Below, piece after piece: positions 25,210 through 37,514 of a stretch of DNA of 64,000 bases. The stretch lies in NCBI GenBank assembly GCA_026874595.1, contig CM049320.1:28570714-28634713 (forward strand), in the 5' to 3' direction. Positions within the stretch are counted from its first letter, which is position 1; each line of letters starts with the position of its first letter. Position numbers and translations under genes: made by a program. The notes under the pieces were generated by a model. It was not told the DNA's origin and searched no databases. It saw only the letters and a list, made by a program, of their open reading frames with translations. This stretch comes from Sipunculus nudus. Its lineage: Eukaryota; Annelida; Sipuncula; Golfingiida; Sipunculidae.

Positions 25210-25470
25210 GCATAAGAGAGAGAGAGAGAGACAGAGAGAGACAGAGAGAGAATAGCCATGCTAGTTCATTGTATTATATAGAAAAGGAACATGAATACAA
25301 AGAAAAGTCGCTTCACTGCCGATGAGAATAGAACCCGTGACTTTGGGATTATAGGTCGCTTGCTCTATCCACTGAGCTAAAGCAGATCACCGACCCCTCT
25401 TAGTATTGCTCATTTGTATCGGGACTAGCAAAATCACGTCACGGTAGTGACTTCAGAGAACCAGCATGGC
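25210..25470 (-). repeat. tRNA-headed SINE copy related to the 38.6-40.4 kb array
   Basis: Read on the minus strand: degenerate CRE-like sites (TGAAGTCA, TGACGTGA), then gaggggtcggtgatctg, then a tRNA-like head with an A-box (TAGCTCAGTGGATAGAGCA, 25379-25361) and a B-box (GGTTCTATTC, 25335-25326). Next come ggcagtgaagcgacttttc and a body ending in caatgaactagcatggctat and a (GA)n tail. The upstream segment, the TTTT signal and the body match the array unit. The tRNA part differs: it is Ile/Lys-type here and Leu/Ser-like in the array. Single copy, diverged. Confidence 0.72.
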
Positions 25471-25779
25471 AATTTTGAAAGCAAATCGTGACACATTTCC
25501 CGCACTGAGCGAGAGGGACCTCCGCCCACATCCTCTCCTAAAAGGAAAAGGGAATTATGACCCTGAGGGAGTTTACTAATGACAAATGATTACATAATTA
25601 TTTCTACAAGAACCAGAATTAAGCCACACAGACGGTTTTTGATTACATAAACCACGAAACTCTAGAATCATATGAAATAAAATATATTTCTCTATAAGAG
25701 TGAGGTATATGAAATAAATATAATGTTATTTACATCTTTGTTACTTTATTGCAATAGTATTTCTTTCCCTTCCAAATTT

Positions 25780-25917
25780 CAGTCAATGTGTCAAATAAAC
25801 TGACTGATTTTTCAGCCAATTATAAAAATCGCTGAAAATTTCAGCCATTTTTATAAATTTGTAAAATAACTGAAAATTTCAGCAATTTATAAATTGACTG
25901 AATTTACACATTGACTG
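25780..25917. repeat. Small inverted-repeat element (MITE-like)
   Basis: A 138-bp element with ends CAGTCAATGTG and CACATTGACTG, and internal stepwise inverted repeats built on tttcag/ctgaaa. The whole element could fold into one long hairpin. A half-end (cattgactgtaa) recurs at about 63799-63810. No coding capacity and no clear target-site duplication was seen. Confidence 0.65.
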
Positions 25918-26277
25918 TAACATATAAATATATACATTAGCGTTTTTAGGAGGAATGTAATGTTATTTATCATAAAATACAGCCAAAAATGATTTAATCG
26001 TGTATAGACCCTGCAAATCTATAAATGACAATTGGAAGGCTGCAATATACTGTTGGATACTAAAAACTGTTTACCAACCAAATATAGGAAAGGTTGACAC
26101 AGGAAAGAGTTATTATTCCTTACTGTGTTGATATCAGTGTAACATTATTTTGTATGATATTTTTAGTAACCAGTTTATTTGTACCATTCCCTTTGCAGTT
26201 CAAAATAAAGCTCTTATATTATTTCTATGAATGATGTACAATTGATAGATAACAGACTCAATAAATAATATTTTTAG

Positions 26278-29074
26278 CATCAGCTCCCTGTTCTGACAAC
26301 GGCAAAGAATACAATGGCAGTTGTTATTATTTGAGTGATATAGTCACTCGTTCAGAGGCACCGACTCAATGTAGTCTTCATTCAAGTGAGTTGGTCATGA
26401 TAGCCACAGCGGCAGAAAGGCAGTGGATTGAAAATGATCTGCTATCACAGGAGTCCGCATGGATAGACGGAGCTACCGAAGGATTTTGTAAGTTAAAACA
26501 ACTGTAAATTGTATACATTGCAAAATTCGAAATAATATATTATACAGGTAATCCTTTATTTGTTTAATATGCAGAACATTTGCTAAGATTTTATATATTG
26601 GGGAAATCGAGTAGCATCAACAATGACCCTTACCTCGATCGCTCATTTTTACTCTATTGGCAAATGTCATAGGTGACATTAGACATTTACAAAACGCCCT
26701 TTCCACATTTGCTTTCACATGAATATATGAATATGATGTATCATGTGTTCGTATTGTGTCTGATTGAAAATTAACAGACAATTTTTTTAAAGGACACTCC
26801 TTTTAATTTCATTTTATTAATCTTGAAGGGGATGAATTGTGTATTTTCATGGATGCTGCTGGAGACAAAATATGGTACAACAGGTACATTTACAAAGGGT
26901 GCAGTGATCGTTGGCCGGCCGTCTGCAGAAAAGGAGAAGACAGTACAAGTAACAAAACTTTCTCTTCTGATCAACTTATATACGCGGAATATACAAATAT
27001 TACTGATTCTTTATGTTATAATATATAGGAGCAGTGTTGGGAGCACAAGGACTAATTTTTGTACAATGGCCTGTTTTCATTACTAGTGTCTTTCTTGTAA
27101 AATTGGACTTCAAAATCCTCGGCTTACCTCTGCAAAAAAGAGTATACAGAAAACAAATGATATGTCTTGCTTAGTACATTATTTGCTATTACTCAAAAAG
27201 CCACTCCTTATCGGCCGTTGCACAATCCCCTGTTTCATCTGCATGTATCCTTGCCAGATTGCGTAATTTTCAGCTGAATCCTTTCTCAACTGTAGTACAC
27301 GTAATCTCTTGAAACGTGTGTCTGATGTCAATCTTTAATTCACTTTAAGCAATGATATCTTAGAAGAGTACCGCTTATCTTCTTTCACTTTGTTACTTCG
27401 TGGCTGTGAAAATCTGTGAGTTCATTAAAGAACTTTTTTTTATATTTTATAGCTTTTCTCAATGAATGTAGACATATCAAATTTATTCATTCAAAGGTTT
27501 TGTCACTGATTGTATAATTCTTTGATATTGGCAAAGATTTAGAGCATTTCATAGCAAGTAAAATCTTATACGATATATAACATTTATTTAATCATGATTT
27601 TTTGTAACTTTCAAATATATCTTTTAAATACGGCATATTTGCACTATCATTTAAATGCAATAAACGTAAATAAACTGCATTTGCTTTAAATGCAAGATTG
27701 TTGAACTGCACGTTAAGTGACATTTGCATTTGGAAAAATGTAATATGTTTCCGTCTGCATTTTAAATTTGATTAAAAAGTAAAAAACAAAGTCTTAAAAA
27801 AATAATTTATGAATGATTGTTTATTATAGTTATCATAATAGATTGTAGCAGTGTCTGAATATACATTTTTTTCTCCTCAACTACCTTTTCAGTTACGTAA
27901 TACTAATATAGAAATATATATTTACTTGAATACAACTATTGTTTGTCGTTTGTCAAATCTGGCCACTACAGCTCGTTTGAATCACTCATGTTGTTAAGTA
28001 AAGTTACCTTTTATCACCTATGAGGGGACCGATACCAAGGTTCTCCATATCGTCGTATTTTTAGTTGGTTTGGGTGTTTGTCAATACACAGTCCATCTTC
28101 AGTTCTGGGGAAATTTCAATGAATTTACTTTTGAGTTAAACATGTTTTTATTCATAAATATGCTTTTAGTTTTCTGTTACTTTACATTAATATGCCGTGT
28201 ACAAAATATATCAGTGATAAATACAGATATATATTTTTATATAAGCAAATATCTAATGACGACATATGAAGCTAACTCGTAAATATCTTTATATATATAT
28301 TTGTAATTATACAGGTGCCAGATAGTATATTATGACATTAATTTAAGATTAAATTTACAAGTGTTAAATGCTCCTTCTGCTTATATGCTTCCCCAAAGAG
28401 AGTTTTTATGCACCTACATATTGAATATTTATGTTGAAAGTTACACATTTTAATAAACATCAATAAGTTATTGAACACATATAATGAAAGGCAATAAAAA
28501 TGTTAAGTTATTGAGTCAAGATATTCAATATCATTACATGCTTCATATATAAGCCCAGAAAAAAGACCACACCGAAAGTGTCCATGAGAGAAATGCTGAA
28601 ACAACTATCAAAACTACTGAGCAAGATGCTGGAGAAACATCACTTCCAGCCACGACTACTGATGCTAGAAAAACAACTTCCATCAAGACTTTTGACCAAG
28701 ATGATGGAGAAACAACTCATCCCACCCAGACGACTGACCAAGATGCTAATGAATCAACTCATACCAAAACTACTGGCCAAAATGCTGATGAAACAATTCC
28801 GACCTATAAGACTACTGACCGAAATGCTGATGACTTCACTTTAGCCACCAAACGCATTCCGATTGCAACCACCCGAAATACCGATAAAACTGAAAGAATG
28901 CATGAAGCAACTACCAAACTGTCCATGACAACTAAACAAGATGCTGAAACGACTAGTGTACCTTATGGTCCTCTGAACAAACCCGGGTATGGCGACAAAC
29001 ATCTAAAGACAATGCTTGGAAGGTTGTGCTATATAGTGATAACAAAAGAGGGGTACTCTCTCATTTGTGATTAA
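26278..29074 (+). CDS. Compact C-type-lectin-like gene with mucin-like terminal exon
   Basis: Exon 2 (26278-26487, 210 nt, same length as 22317-22526): CSDNGKEYNGSCYYL, IATAAERQWIE, WIDGATEGF, phase 1, GTAAGT. Exon 3 starts at 26829: WDELCIFMDAAGDKIWY ... CSDRWPAVC. It can stop in frame at 27026-27028 or splice from a phase-1 donor at 26942 or 26948. Exon 4 (28554-29074) follows ATATAAG, is open for 173 codons after a phase-1 start, and holds about nine imperfect Thr-rich repeats (type QDADETTHPTKTT), a classic O-glycosylation-prone stalk. It then ends GRLCYIVITKEGYSLICD, stop. The ending resembles that of the minus-strand gene (CYIKK ... LICN). The CTLD lacks the long loop. The exon 3 to exon 4 join is an inference from phase and position. 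Confidence 0.72.
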
Positions 29075-30070
29075 ATGTCTTGAATTTGTCGACTGAATAG
29101 ATTGGCTCAGTCTGCCAATTCTCATTACACAATACGAAGACACGTGTGCATTATTGATAGTTCGGATACCATGTCACCGTGACTGAATAAGTTATATATG
29201 TATTTATTGTTAAGATGTTACGCACTAATTTCGTCCAGAAAAAAAACATTAAGCTAACTGAATTTTACTGATAATTTTTACCATGTATTTATTTTAAATG
29301 AAAAGCCTAAGATAGCAAGATTCTCAAGTGGTGTACATATTAAACGTTATTGATGTATATCAATTGTCCTTACATTATCTGAACTTACCGCGTCTCATCG
29401 GTCCTTTGACTGAGATAAACGATCATCTCAGTGATGAATACGTAACAAGTGTATATCATTATACATTGATTAATTTTGAAATTTGTCATTTTCTCTCGCA
29501 CATATTAAAATAACATGACTGTATTGTGACAACATATTGATTTAGGAACTTCGTGTTTTTCACAAGGTCTATGATTGTCGTTGCTTATGTAGAGATAAAT
29601 TGATGAAGGATATCAAAGGATCCCTTGAATCCATTCAATACACAATTTGGTTCCAATTTTTACTTAGATTAAATTTGTAATCAAATCTTAATTCCGGTTG
29701 CTGCCTCTATTGGATTAAATACATAGCGGTAGTTTTATTGGATAGGGATGATTCCCATTAAAATCAGTTTTGCTGGCTCACACCACGGTTTAATTATTTC
29801 TGCGCAACCTCAATACTTATTGTCGCTTTGAATTCGCATATAAGATATGACCAGAGGCTTTCAGCAGACGTACATAAATGCTGACACTAGGTGTTGTCCT
29901 AAACGTCACTCTTCCGATTTCCTCCCAGATACCTCTGACATGTCCAATGATCTAATATCATAGGTTAATGGTTATATTTTATAAATGTTAAAGCAAAAGA
30001 AAAAAAAAATAGATCCGTTAACGCGCATGGCAAACGTATGTCAGCTGCTTCTAGTTGAGTGATTTTCTTA
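28590..30070. repeat. Segmental duplication SD3, copy 1 (mucin exon and 3' flank)
   Basis: Colinear with 40440-41710: the Thr-rich exon, the tail, a stretch reading agaggggtactctctcattt, then ctggctcacaccacggttta near 29773 and gttaacgcgcatggcaa near 30017. Confidence 0.85.
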
Positions 30071-30108
30071 ACCATATGCAAAGACACATAAAACACATCT
30101 CATACAAG

Positions 30109-30309
30109 GATTCAAAATGTGGTTTATCTGTGGCTGGATAGAATATTCTGGAATTTGCTACTTTCTTGGCCAAGAATCGTGTGCAGATACGCTGCAAATA
30201 TGCTATCGGTATGATGGTCAACTTGTACTGGTAACTACAGATCTCATTAATCAGCATTTATTGTCAAGGAGGGGAAGTGAATTGGTAGGTGGCGCTGCCA
30301 TTGGATTTG
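30109..30309 (+). CDS. Lone CTLD first-half exon
   Basis: Follows CATACAAG, starts with 2 nt (phase 1) and ends GGATTTG before GTAGGG (phase 1). Open throughout: CGWIEYSGICYFLGQ, ICYRYDGQLVLVTTDL, then VGGAAIGF. This is the CTLD first half, divergent (the W before GGA is replaced by LV). No second-half exon is seen in the next 2 kb, so the gene is partial or the partner has decayed. Confidence 0.62.
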
Positions 30310-32366
30310 GTAGGGTTACTTTTCCAATAATTCAATATGTGTTTAATATGTCCCATGTATGAAATAACGGCGAAGTAGGTACCCTCGATTGTGAATCTGA
30401 ATTAAATTGACCAAAGTGACTATTATAAATTTTGAATATGATTTAAATTTTCAAAACCATACGATATTGATTAGCTAGATCCACGTGTTTCTTTATGGGT
30501 TTATGGTAAAACGGACATGAAACCTGCATCATTGGACGATACTGAATTTACAAAACCAATTCTCAGCGATATGTTATCCATACTCATATTTTTCTGAAAA
30601 TCTACTTTTATTTTCATATTCATATAAATAAAGTTCACAAACAGACAGACGCATATATAAACCAGGGTTGGTATTCTTCCGGCAAGATAGACATTTCTAT
30701 CCTTCCAAGGGAAATAAAGGAGGTATCAGTGAAGAAAAGGAAGTTAGGGAAGAAATTATGTTTCGCGTTATGATTCACATCCTCACATTATTGTTTCAGA
30801 TTGGTTATGCGACAAGGGTTTTGCTTTATTATTCCGATAAAATTATTTTACTTGTAGGCATTTTTACTTAGACACTCCAAGCCTTACATTTGAAGGAAAT
30901 TGAATTTCCTGAAAATGCTAGGATATTTTTATTATTCAAATGTACATATTTAAACAATTTCCAAAAAGGATGTATGAGTGCGTTCAAATAATAGAAATCA
31001 TAGATTAATATTTGCCCAGAACTATTTAACCATCATGAAATTGTTATTTACGTTTTGAAAAAAAATATCAAAATATATAATTGTCAGTATACACATATTA
31101 ATGTATGACATCCGCAAAGATTCTCCTGTACCATTAGCAGACGTCGTTACAACTCGGTCATATGCGAAAGTGTCCATATTCATGGCCTGGTTAAGAAAAT
31201 ACTACTAAGTTTATTAAAAGATGGATGCATTAGGATCTTTTTGGATTGCAATAAGAAATTATATTACTGTTAAGAGAAAATGATTTCTATTAAATATTAT
31301 ACATTATTGAATTTCATAGTCAAATATATAGATTTAAGGTGGAATTTTATGGAGGATCGTTGCAGCACTGTATGATGTGGATACTTTCAGGCTATACAGA
31401 TGGCTCTCAGGATTATTTGTATTATTTAATTCCCGAGTCATTACCCTTTATAAAATAGCTGTAATTTTTTGGCCTTGTTCAATGTTATCCTTGCTTCTTT
31501 ATATTTAAAATAATAGTCCTACTGAATACAGAATTTTATATTTTGCAAAGGTAGGTCTCCCCCGACGTATTTGAGGACCGAATATGTGATTTACATTTCA
31601 CTCATAACATAAAACCAATATCAAAACTTATCCTGAATCTATGCTTTGTATAAAAGACACTTAACACCTGCTCATGTGCAGATAGGACGCCATTTTCCTT
31701 TACGTTCTTTACAAGTGACACTCTTGGTTTCACAATCCAGCGAATGTAAGTTCGCTGACCTACAAATGAGTAAATACACCAAAAAAAGTAAACACATCAT
31801 ATATATTTCTTTAAATTTATTTATGTAAATAGTTCGATTTTTCGTAGCAGCATATGGAACAGATAAATTACAACCAAGACTTATGTATAGTGCGTAATAC
31901 CCTTTTTGTCTATTGCATCCCTATAAAAACACATGAAAGGAATTGAACTGCTTTTTTCTTCAGTATCCGAATGTTTCACTTTATCTTTTTTTATTACATT
32001 TTTTTATATTGATATGAATATAGGAACAGATTGATCGTTTCATCTAATACACATTATGCAAATAAGACATACGTTAAAAACGTTCTGAAATAATTGAACA
32101 CGAGATCTGCCAGGACGTCTGCATACTGTTGTTTATAGACACCATTTATTATAGATATAACTTGAATGTATTACTGATCAGAATCTAATCTAAATCTGAT
32201 CATCACACCTGACCTAGAAATTTTATTTTATCGGTTTCACAGACACCTGCCTTGTTCCTGGGATTTTTCAAACCAATGACTGACCCCTATACTTTGGACA
32301 ATAATGTTTGCCATCACTGATTTTCTTAAATTATAGCAGAACACCTAACATTATTTTAAGTATTAG

Positions 32367-32570
32367 CTTCTTGTTTGCAAGGCTGGGTGGAAATATAACG
32401 GGAGTTGTTACAACTTTGGACCATCTGTTTATGGCTCAGAGGCAAAGAATATTTGCAGACTTCAACTAAGTCGTCTGGCTAAGGCGTAAACAAAGAAAGA
32501 AAATGAATCAATAATGAAACATGAGTATGGATTCTACAGGCCTGGGTAGGTGGCCCTGCCAAGATATTGG
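32367..32570 (+). pseudogene. Dead CTLD first-half exon
   Basis: A 204-nt segment between a TATTAG acceptor and a GTAAGA donor. CLQGWVE is followed by a one-base insertion and a stop. In the next frame GSCYNFGPSVYGSEA and ICRLQLSRLAKA continue to another stop, and VGGPAKI marks the end. The two frames align with the two halves of the intact exon at 22317-22526, so it is a clear pseudogene. Confidence 0.78.
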
Positions 32571-32984
32571 GTAAGATGCTGGTATTGTTATATTTGTATA
32601 CAAATGTACGGGAAGCAAATATATAAAATATAAATGAAAAGTGTCATGTTAATCACTGTTAAATGATTAATCCAATACATGAATCTTGAGTATAACCTTC
32701 AAATCACCTAAATAAGGAATCTTGGTGAGAAATGTCAAGTTTCCTTCATCAGATATGTTTCCAGTCCTCAGCTCCCCATGGGCGCTAGTTTTAACCCATG
32801 AAACAAATAAACTCCTCATCTTTCTATATATGTTCACATACATACCTTTTATACGAAAACAAATGTAATTTTTAGGGTATAATCGAACATTATTTCCAAA
32901 TCTATAGACACCCTTCCCTTTTTAGTCTGCATCTATCTGATGTAAGTATTATCATATACAATAATGGTGTAGATTTGCCAGTTT

Positions 32985-34640
32985 AAAATCTGAAATTCTG
33001 CGAAAAATAATTGAAGGTATTATTTGCAATTTTATCAAAGGGGAGACCTCGGGCAGTATGTCTAGATACAGTTCATTGCCTTCATACAGGTGTGTCTTGT
33101 GTCTCTAGCATGCAAAGTAACAAAATTGCGCTTGTTAATGATTTAATTGCATTATAATTGTTACCTCACTGCGAAACACATTCCGGGCCTGGAAAACACT
33201 TTGGCAGACGCTTTCAGTAGACTACATACATACAAAGGTAAACAAGTAACCTAAGAGGGGCTTTCACAATGGAAACCAGATTGTAATGCTGAAACAGACA
33301 GAACCTTTACTCATATGACGATAAATTCATTTTATTGTCTTTGTAGTCGGAATTCAAGGCAGCTTAAAATGCAGGACAAAGAGCAAAAAACGTATGAACA
33401 GTCCGCTTTCACCGAATCCACAAAGAGTACATATACATCTTAGTTAAGAGCTGACCTGATTTTCTGTATTTATTTCAACCTGACACCTGTACCGTGTTCC
33501 CCTACAAATGTTTGTAGGTACGCAATATCCCTCGCACGTCCTCTGAAAACCTAATATATTGATGGCTATCTAAATGCCGTCCGAATACTACATCTGGATA
33601 CAGGATTCCAATGGCCGTTTGATATTTGGTGACTGCGCTTGATCAAGCGGGGGATTTCATTGCTTACAGCCTCGCCACCAAACCAAAAATTATAAATGAC
33701 CATAAAAATTTTGAAATTAATTGGTGAACAGTTAGATGTAAGTTCCAGATTTGACTGAGAGAAAAGGGCTGTGTGTTTTGTGGCCTTCTTTAGTTTTGCC
33801 GGAATCCTACACTCCTGGGAACATCTCAAGCCTTGCATGACCCAAACAACATTTCTGCAGGAGAGATTTAGAGTTCGCAGAGCAGGGTTCTATTTTACAT
33901 GTGAAACTAGAAAAACCTTACAGTATTGTGAAATTGAATAGACAATACGTTTGGTGGCGGTTCCGAATACGGTACTGTGTCCTATGCAGGCTATGAGGTT
34001 GATGGGAGCAGCAACACCGTTTGCATGTGACCGTGACCCACTCTTTGGATACATGTCTAAATCCCGTTAGGTTCCGATGACCTATTGTGCTTTTGTAAAG
34101 GCTTTATCAGTTGTCATTTCAGCATGCGGTTTAAGAAAATCGAAGTACTCTGGCTACAGCTTCCGCCGAGGAGGAAGTTCATTCGTGTTTGCCTCGGGGG
34201 ATCCCACCTGACGACATTGTCGAAACTGTTGGCAGCATCAGTTTATGTGAAGAATTCACTCAGCCTGGTTTGGGGTCTGGAGGATGTTTGTCTCAATAAA
34301 TGTGACATTTATTTCCCCAATCGTTACCACCTATCGTTATGTTGTTATTATTTAAAGTTGTGCACCAGTTTTGCTGGTTGGTTATGATCGATATTGCATG
34401 ATGTTAGTCCTGTGACAGTAAAGGTAATGTAACTAGAGTAGCATGAATAGCGGATCTTCTATACGGATAAAGAGAAAAATTATTGAAGATAGTATTTGCA
34501 ATTTTATTAAACGGGAGACCTTGGGCCATACTATAACAATGGGCGGCTTAGTCTTGTTACGGTTCATTGCCTTCATAAAGGTGTATCTCTGGCATACACG
34601 GTAACAGAATTGCGCTAGTTTCTCTAGGCATCATGAAGTT
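32985..34640 (+). mobile_element. DIRS/Ngaro-type tyrosine-recombinase retroelement, deleted (copy A)
   Basis: Flanked by similar repeats of about 150 bp (near 32985-33150 and 34470-34640, both with gaaaaat..ttgaag, gggagacc and ggttcattgccttcat). Inside, in retroelement order on the plus strand: an RNase H tail (HIPGLENTLADAFSRLH at 33177-33227), then tyrosine-recombinase segments (FVKALSVVISACG and YSGYSFRRGGSSFVFAS near 34090-34190). The FRRGG motif carries the conserved R of the YR box. Many stops and frameshifts are present. About 84 bp, including the region expected to hold the catalytic Tyr, is deleted here but present in copy B. Non-functional. Confidence 0.8.
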
Positions 34641-35639
34641 TCTCATTACTGTTTATTGTTTCAAATTTCATGCACAACTAACCCTACATAAAGGGGAAAA
34701 GGACTGCTTATCCACAACTGTTCCGACTAGTGGCTGAACCTTACTCCTTTGCACTGAGAAAAAAAATTGGCTGTGTGCCAATAAAGATCTTTTAGTTTAG
34801 GTTCCGTTATATTTCTATTGCATAAAATGAAAATGTCATTCAGTATAATATTACAGTTAAGCAGTGTATCAATCAGATTCATACTTTCCAGTTATTAAAC
34901 TCAGAGTAAACGGTTACATATGTTAGGAAGATCAGTAACGCTTAGGTTTTCTTAATGTTCAATTACTTGTAGAAAGAAATACATCTAAACTATTAAAAAT
35001 TGTAATGTTAATACAAAATGTTAATTTTTTATTCACTGCTGTCAGCATAACCTTGTTTGGGACTGCTTTATTCATTATACAGACAAAACACACCATGTCC
35101 TTGTGTAAGTTTTTGCCTTTTCTCCCAGTCCACTATGACCTATTAAAAATAAAACATGTGTTTGTTGTATTATGGTGCTTGAGAATTGGATTTTGAATAA
35201 TATGTTATTAATAGCAACTTTTCGTTTCATGCAGCGGTGTAAATAAATGTTTGTCGAGTTTTTTGTACAAAAAGATTATAGTGAAAAGGGCCATAGGTTT
35301 GAATCACTTTAGCAAAGTCTCAGCCATATGGGTGGTTGCGTGCACTAAACAGTTCAATTGGCTCTTGGGTTTACTTTGATCTGAGCCGACCAGCCAAAAT
35401 AGTTTCTGGCATGTTTAGATATATCTAGAAAGATGAAATTCAAGATAAAGGTCAAGGAGGATAGGTCGTAGAGTCCATGTTTCCCAAGGTGTGGAAGGAC
35501 CGGGGCTGACGTCCAGGTTTTTTTGTGAATTAAGACCATACAGCCTGTCTTGGTAGGTGTTGATTAAGCAATTAATAAAAAAATAATAATGTTGTTACTC
35601 GTATCAATGTAAAAAAAGTATTTTATTCTGGAGAATGTA

Positions 35640-35872
35640 TGGACAATTTTAGTAGAACCGATGAACATTCTGAACTTCAAACCATTATTTTGTCAGATGA
35701 CATGAACCCAATATAACCGGGACACTCAAAACCGACCATTACGGATAAAATAACAAAGCCATACTCGATATCTGGGACAACATGGTACAAATTCAGAGGA
35801 GCCAATCACAGGTCCATCACACTTTATCATGCATTATGATAATTTCAAATCGTTTCTCAAACACACACAGAC

Positions 35873-35933
<61 letters not shown>

Positions 35934-36069
35934 ATTTCTATACACTTCATCTTAACACCTGATAAAGGAGCCCTAAGTTTCGAAAGCTCGTGAATGAAAT
36001 TAACATATATTCAACACTGAGGCGTTTTCATCCTGTTATCCATAAATTGAGAGATGAACATTCTATATC

Positions 36070-36070
<1 letters not shown>
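35640..36070 (+). repeat. Interspersed repeat with hammerhead-like core, plus orientation
   Basis: Inverse-orientation copy of 23270-23700. (TA)n at 35875-35930; core ctgataa ... tttcgaaagctcg at 35959-35990, with a weaker stem. A second (TA)n follows at 36071-36121. Confidence 0.65.
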
Positions 36071-36125
<55 letters not shown>

Positions 36126-36402
36126 AGTAAAAGTTATATAGAACATAATAAATATATTCACTTGCATGTAAAAATTGTGTTCCTGGAAAACATTAATTTA
36201 TGTATCAAAATAGATCGTGCATATCTATAAAATAATAAATCTATGAATACCGAATAAAAATAGTTATATATCAAGTATATTTTTCGCGTACCTGTCCAGA
36301 CAGAAGCCAGATGCTGCAGGTGTCGCAGTGTATCCACTCGTGTTCAGTTCCCTCTGTTGCCAAACAGTGTAAGCACACGTCTTCTGAATGCTAATTGAGC
36401 AC

Positions 36403-36419
36403 GGGGGGGGGGGGGGGGG
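36403..36419 (+). repeat. Poly-G tract (17 G)
   Basis: A homopolymer conserved in position in SD2 copy B (61063-61078, 16 G), so it pre-dates the duplication. It could form a G-quadruplex. Confidence 0.9.
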
Positions 36420-37450
36420 TGCGCATATACATTCATATAGATGTGATTACTGATATGATAAGTTATTAAATAACATTTAAAATTGATGTGGATTTTTGAA
36501 GATAAAAAGATGAATGTTTCCTTAACATAAAATCTGATTAGATATTATTCAGATGTATGGATGTGCATCGGGCAAGTTAGTTATATTATGTTTAGCGGTA
36601 TATGTTCACCACAAAACCTCGAGGCCGTTTGCTTTGCCTGACGTTGAAGATTTTCTTAGAACCCAATGAGTTATGACTTTTTCATAACTCATTCTATGTC
36701 ACTCATCTCCTATCCATTAAATTAGAAACAAATTTAATGGAACGATGTGGGAGAATTATGTCGGATCTAAGAAGTAATCGAAACGAATATGAAATAATGT
36801 CGCTCGTGTTTTCCTGTCTATGCTGTCACTCCAAAACTGCTGGATTCCAATGCTCTCCATTGACCATAGTTATAGTCACATGCGACCACTGCGGGGATAG
36901 GTCGGGTTGCTCATCTTGCGATCGATCGGCGATCTAAATAATATTAACATATTATTTTATTTTATATTCAGCATTCTCTTTGTTCTTCATATTATTGACG
37001 AACAAAATCTGAAAACTGTTTTTATTCCTTGTGCGCCGGGAGACTACAAATACGAATGTGTGTGACGTTTACCAAGAAAACTCTAAAAAATATAATCGAG
37101 CATGTTATTTGTGTGGCGAAGAATAGTGATTGAAGGGCTGTAAACAAAGCTGTAACACTATCAACAGGCCTCTGTGTTGGAAAACTTACTTGATTATCCG
37201 ACTGGAACAATGGCGTAATATTTAAACGTGATGTTATTCTTTCATTTTTTTCAGAAAATGGTAAAACGTATATGCTTTGAAGCATCCCCACTTCCCGCAG
37301 CTGTAAAATATACATAAAAGTGGAGGTTAAGAGTTCAGCTGATTTATGATGAAATACAAAAGTATATAGTAAACTTAACCAACCATACACAACTGAAATA
37401 GGTTAAACTGTATCCGGCAGACGCAATATCAACCAATTAGCCGGAAGAAG

Positions 37451-37514
37451 ATGACCTCTTGCAGTCTCTTCATTGCCACTGCAGTAGCAGTCTTGCTTTT
37501 GTATTACTTTGCGG
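37451..37514 (+). CDS. Signal-peptide exon 1 (SD2 copy A)
   Basis: A 64-nt exon from ATG at 37451, MTSCSLFIATAVAVLLLYYF plus 1 nt, ending at a GTAAGT donor in phase 1. Upstream lies accaattagccggaag, a CCAAT-containing segment shared with 62244 and recognisable before 9943. No CTLD exon follows before 40.4 kb. The first downstream phase-1-compatible coding block is the mucin-like copy at 40430, so a signal peptide plus Thr-rich stalk product is possible but unproven. Confidence 0.65.

Noticed and set aside
25321-25400. Possible genuine tRNA gene on the minus strand
   Set aside because: D-arm and T-loop look right, but the anticodon stem does not pair, the B-box is GGTTCTATTC, and the flanks match the SINE array unit; so a SINE head.
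37022-37390. 122-codon minus-strand frame upstream of the signal exon
   Set aside because: The SD2 copy B equivalent (61629-61955) diverges in length and frame, no domain is visible, and the region is the shared promoter side of the leader exon.
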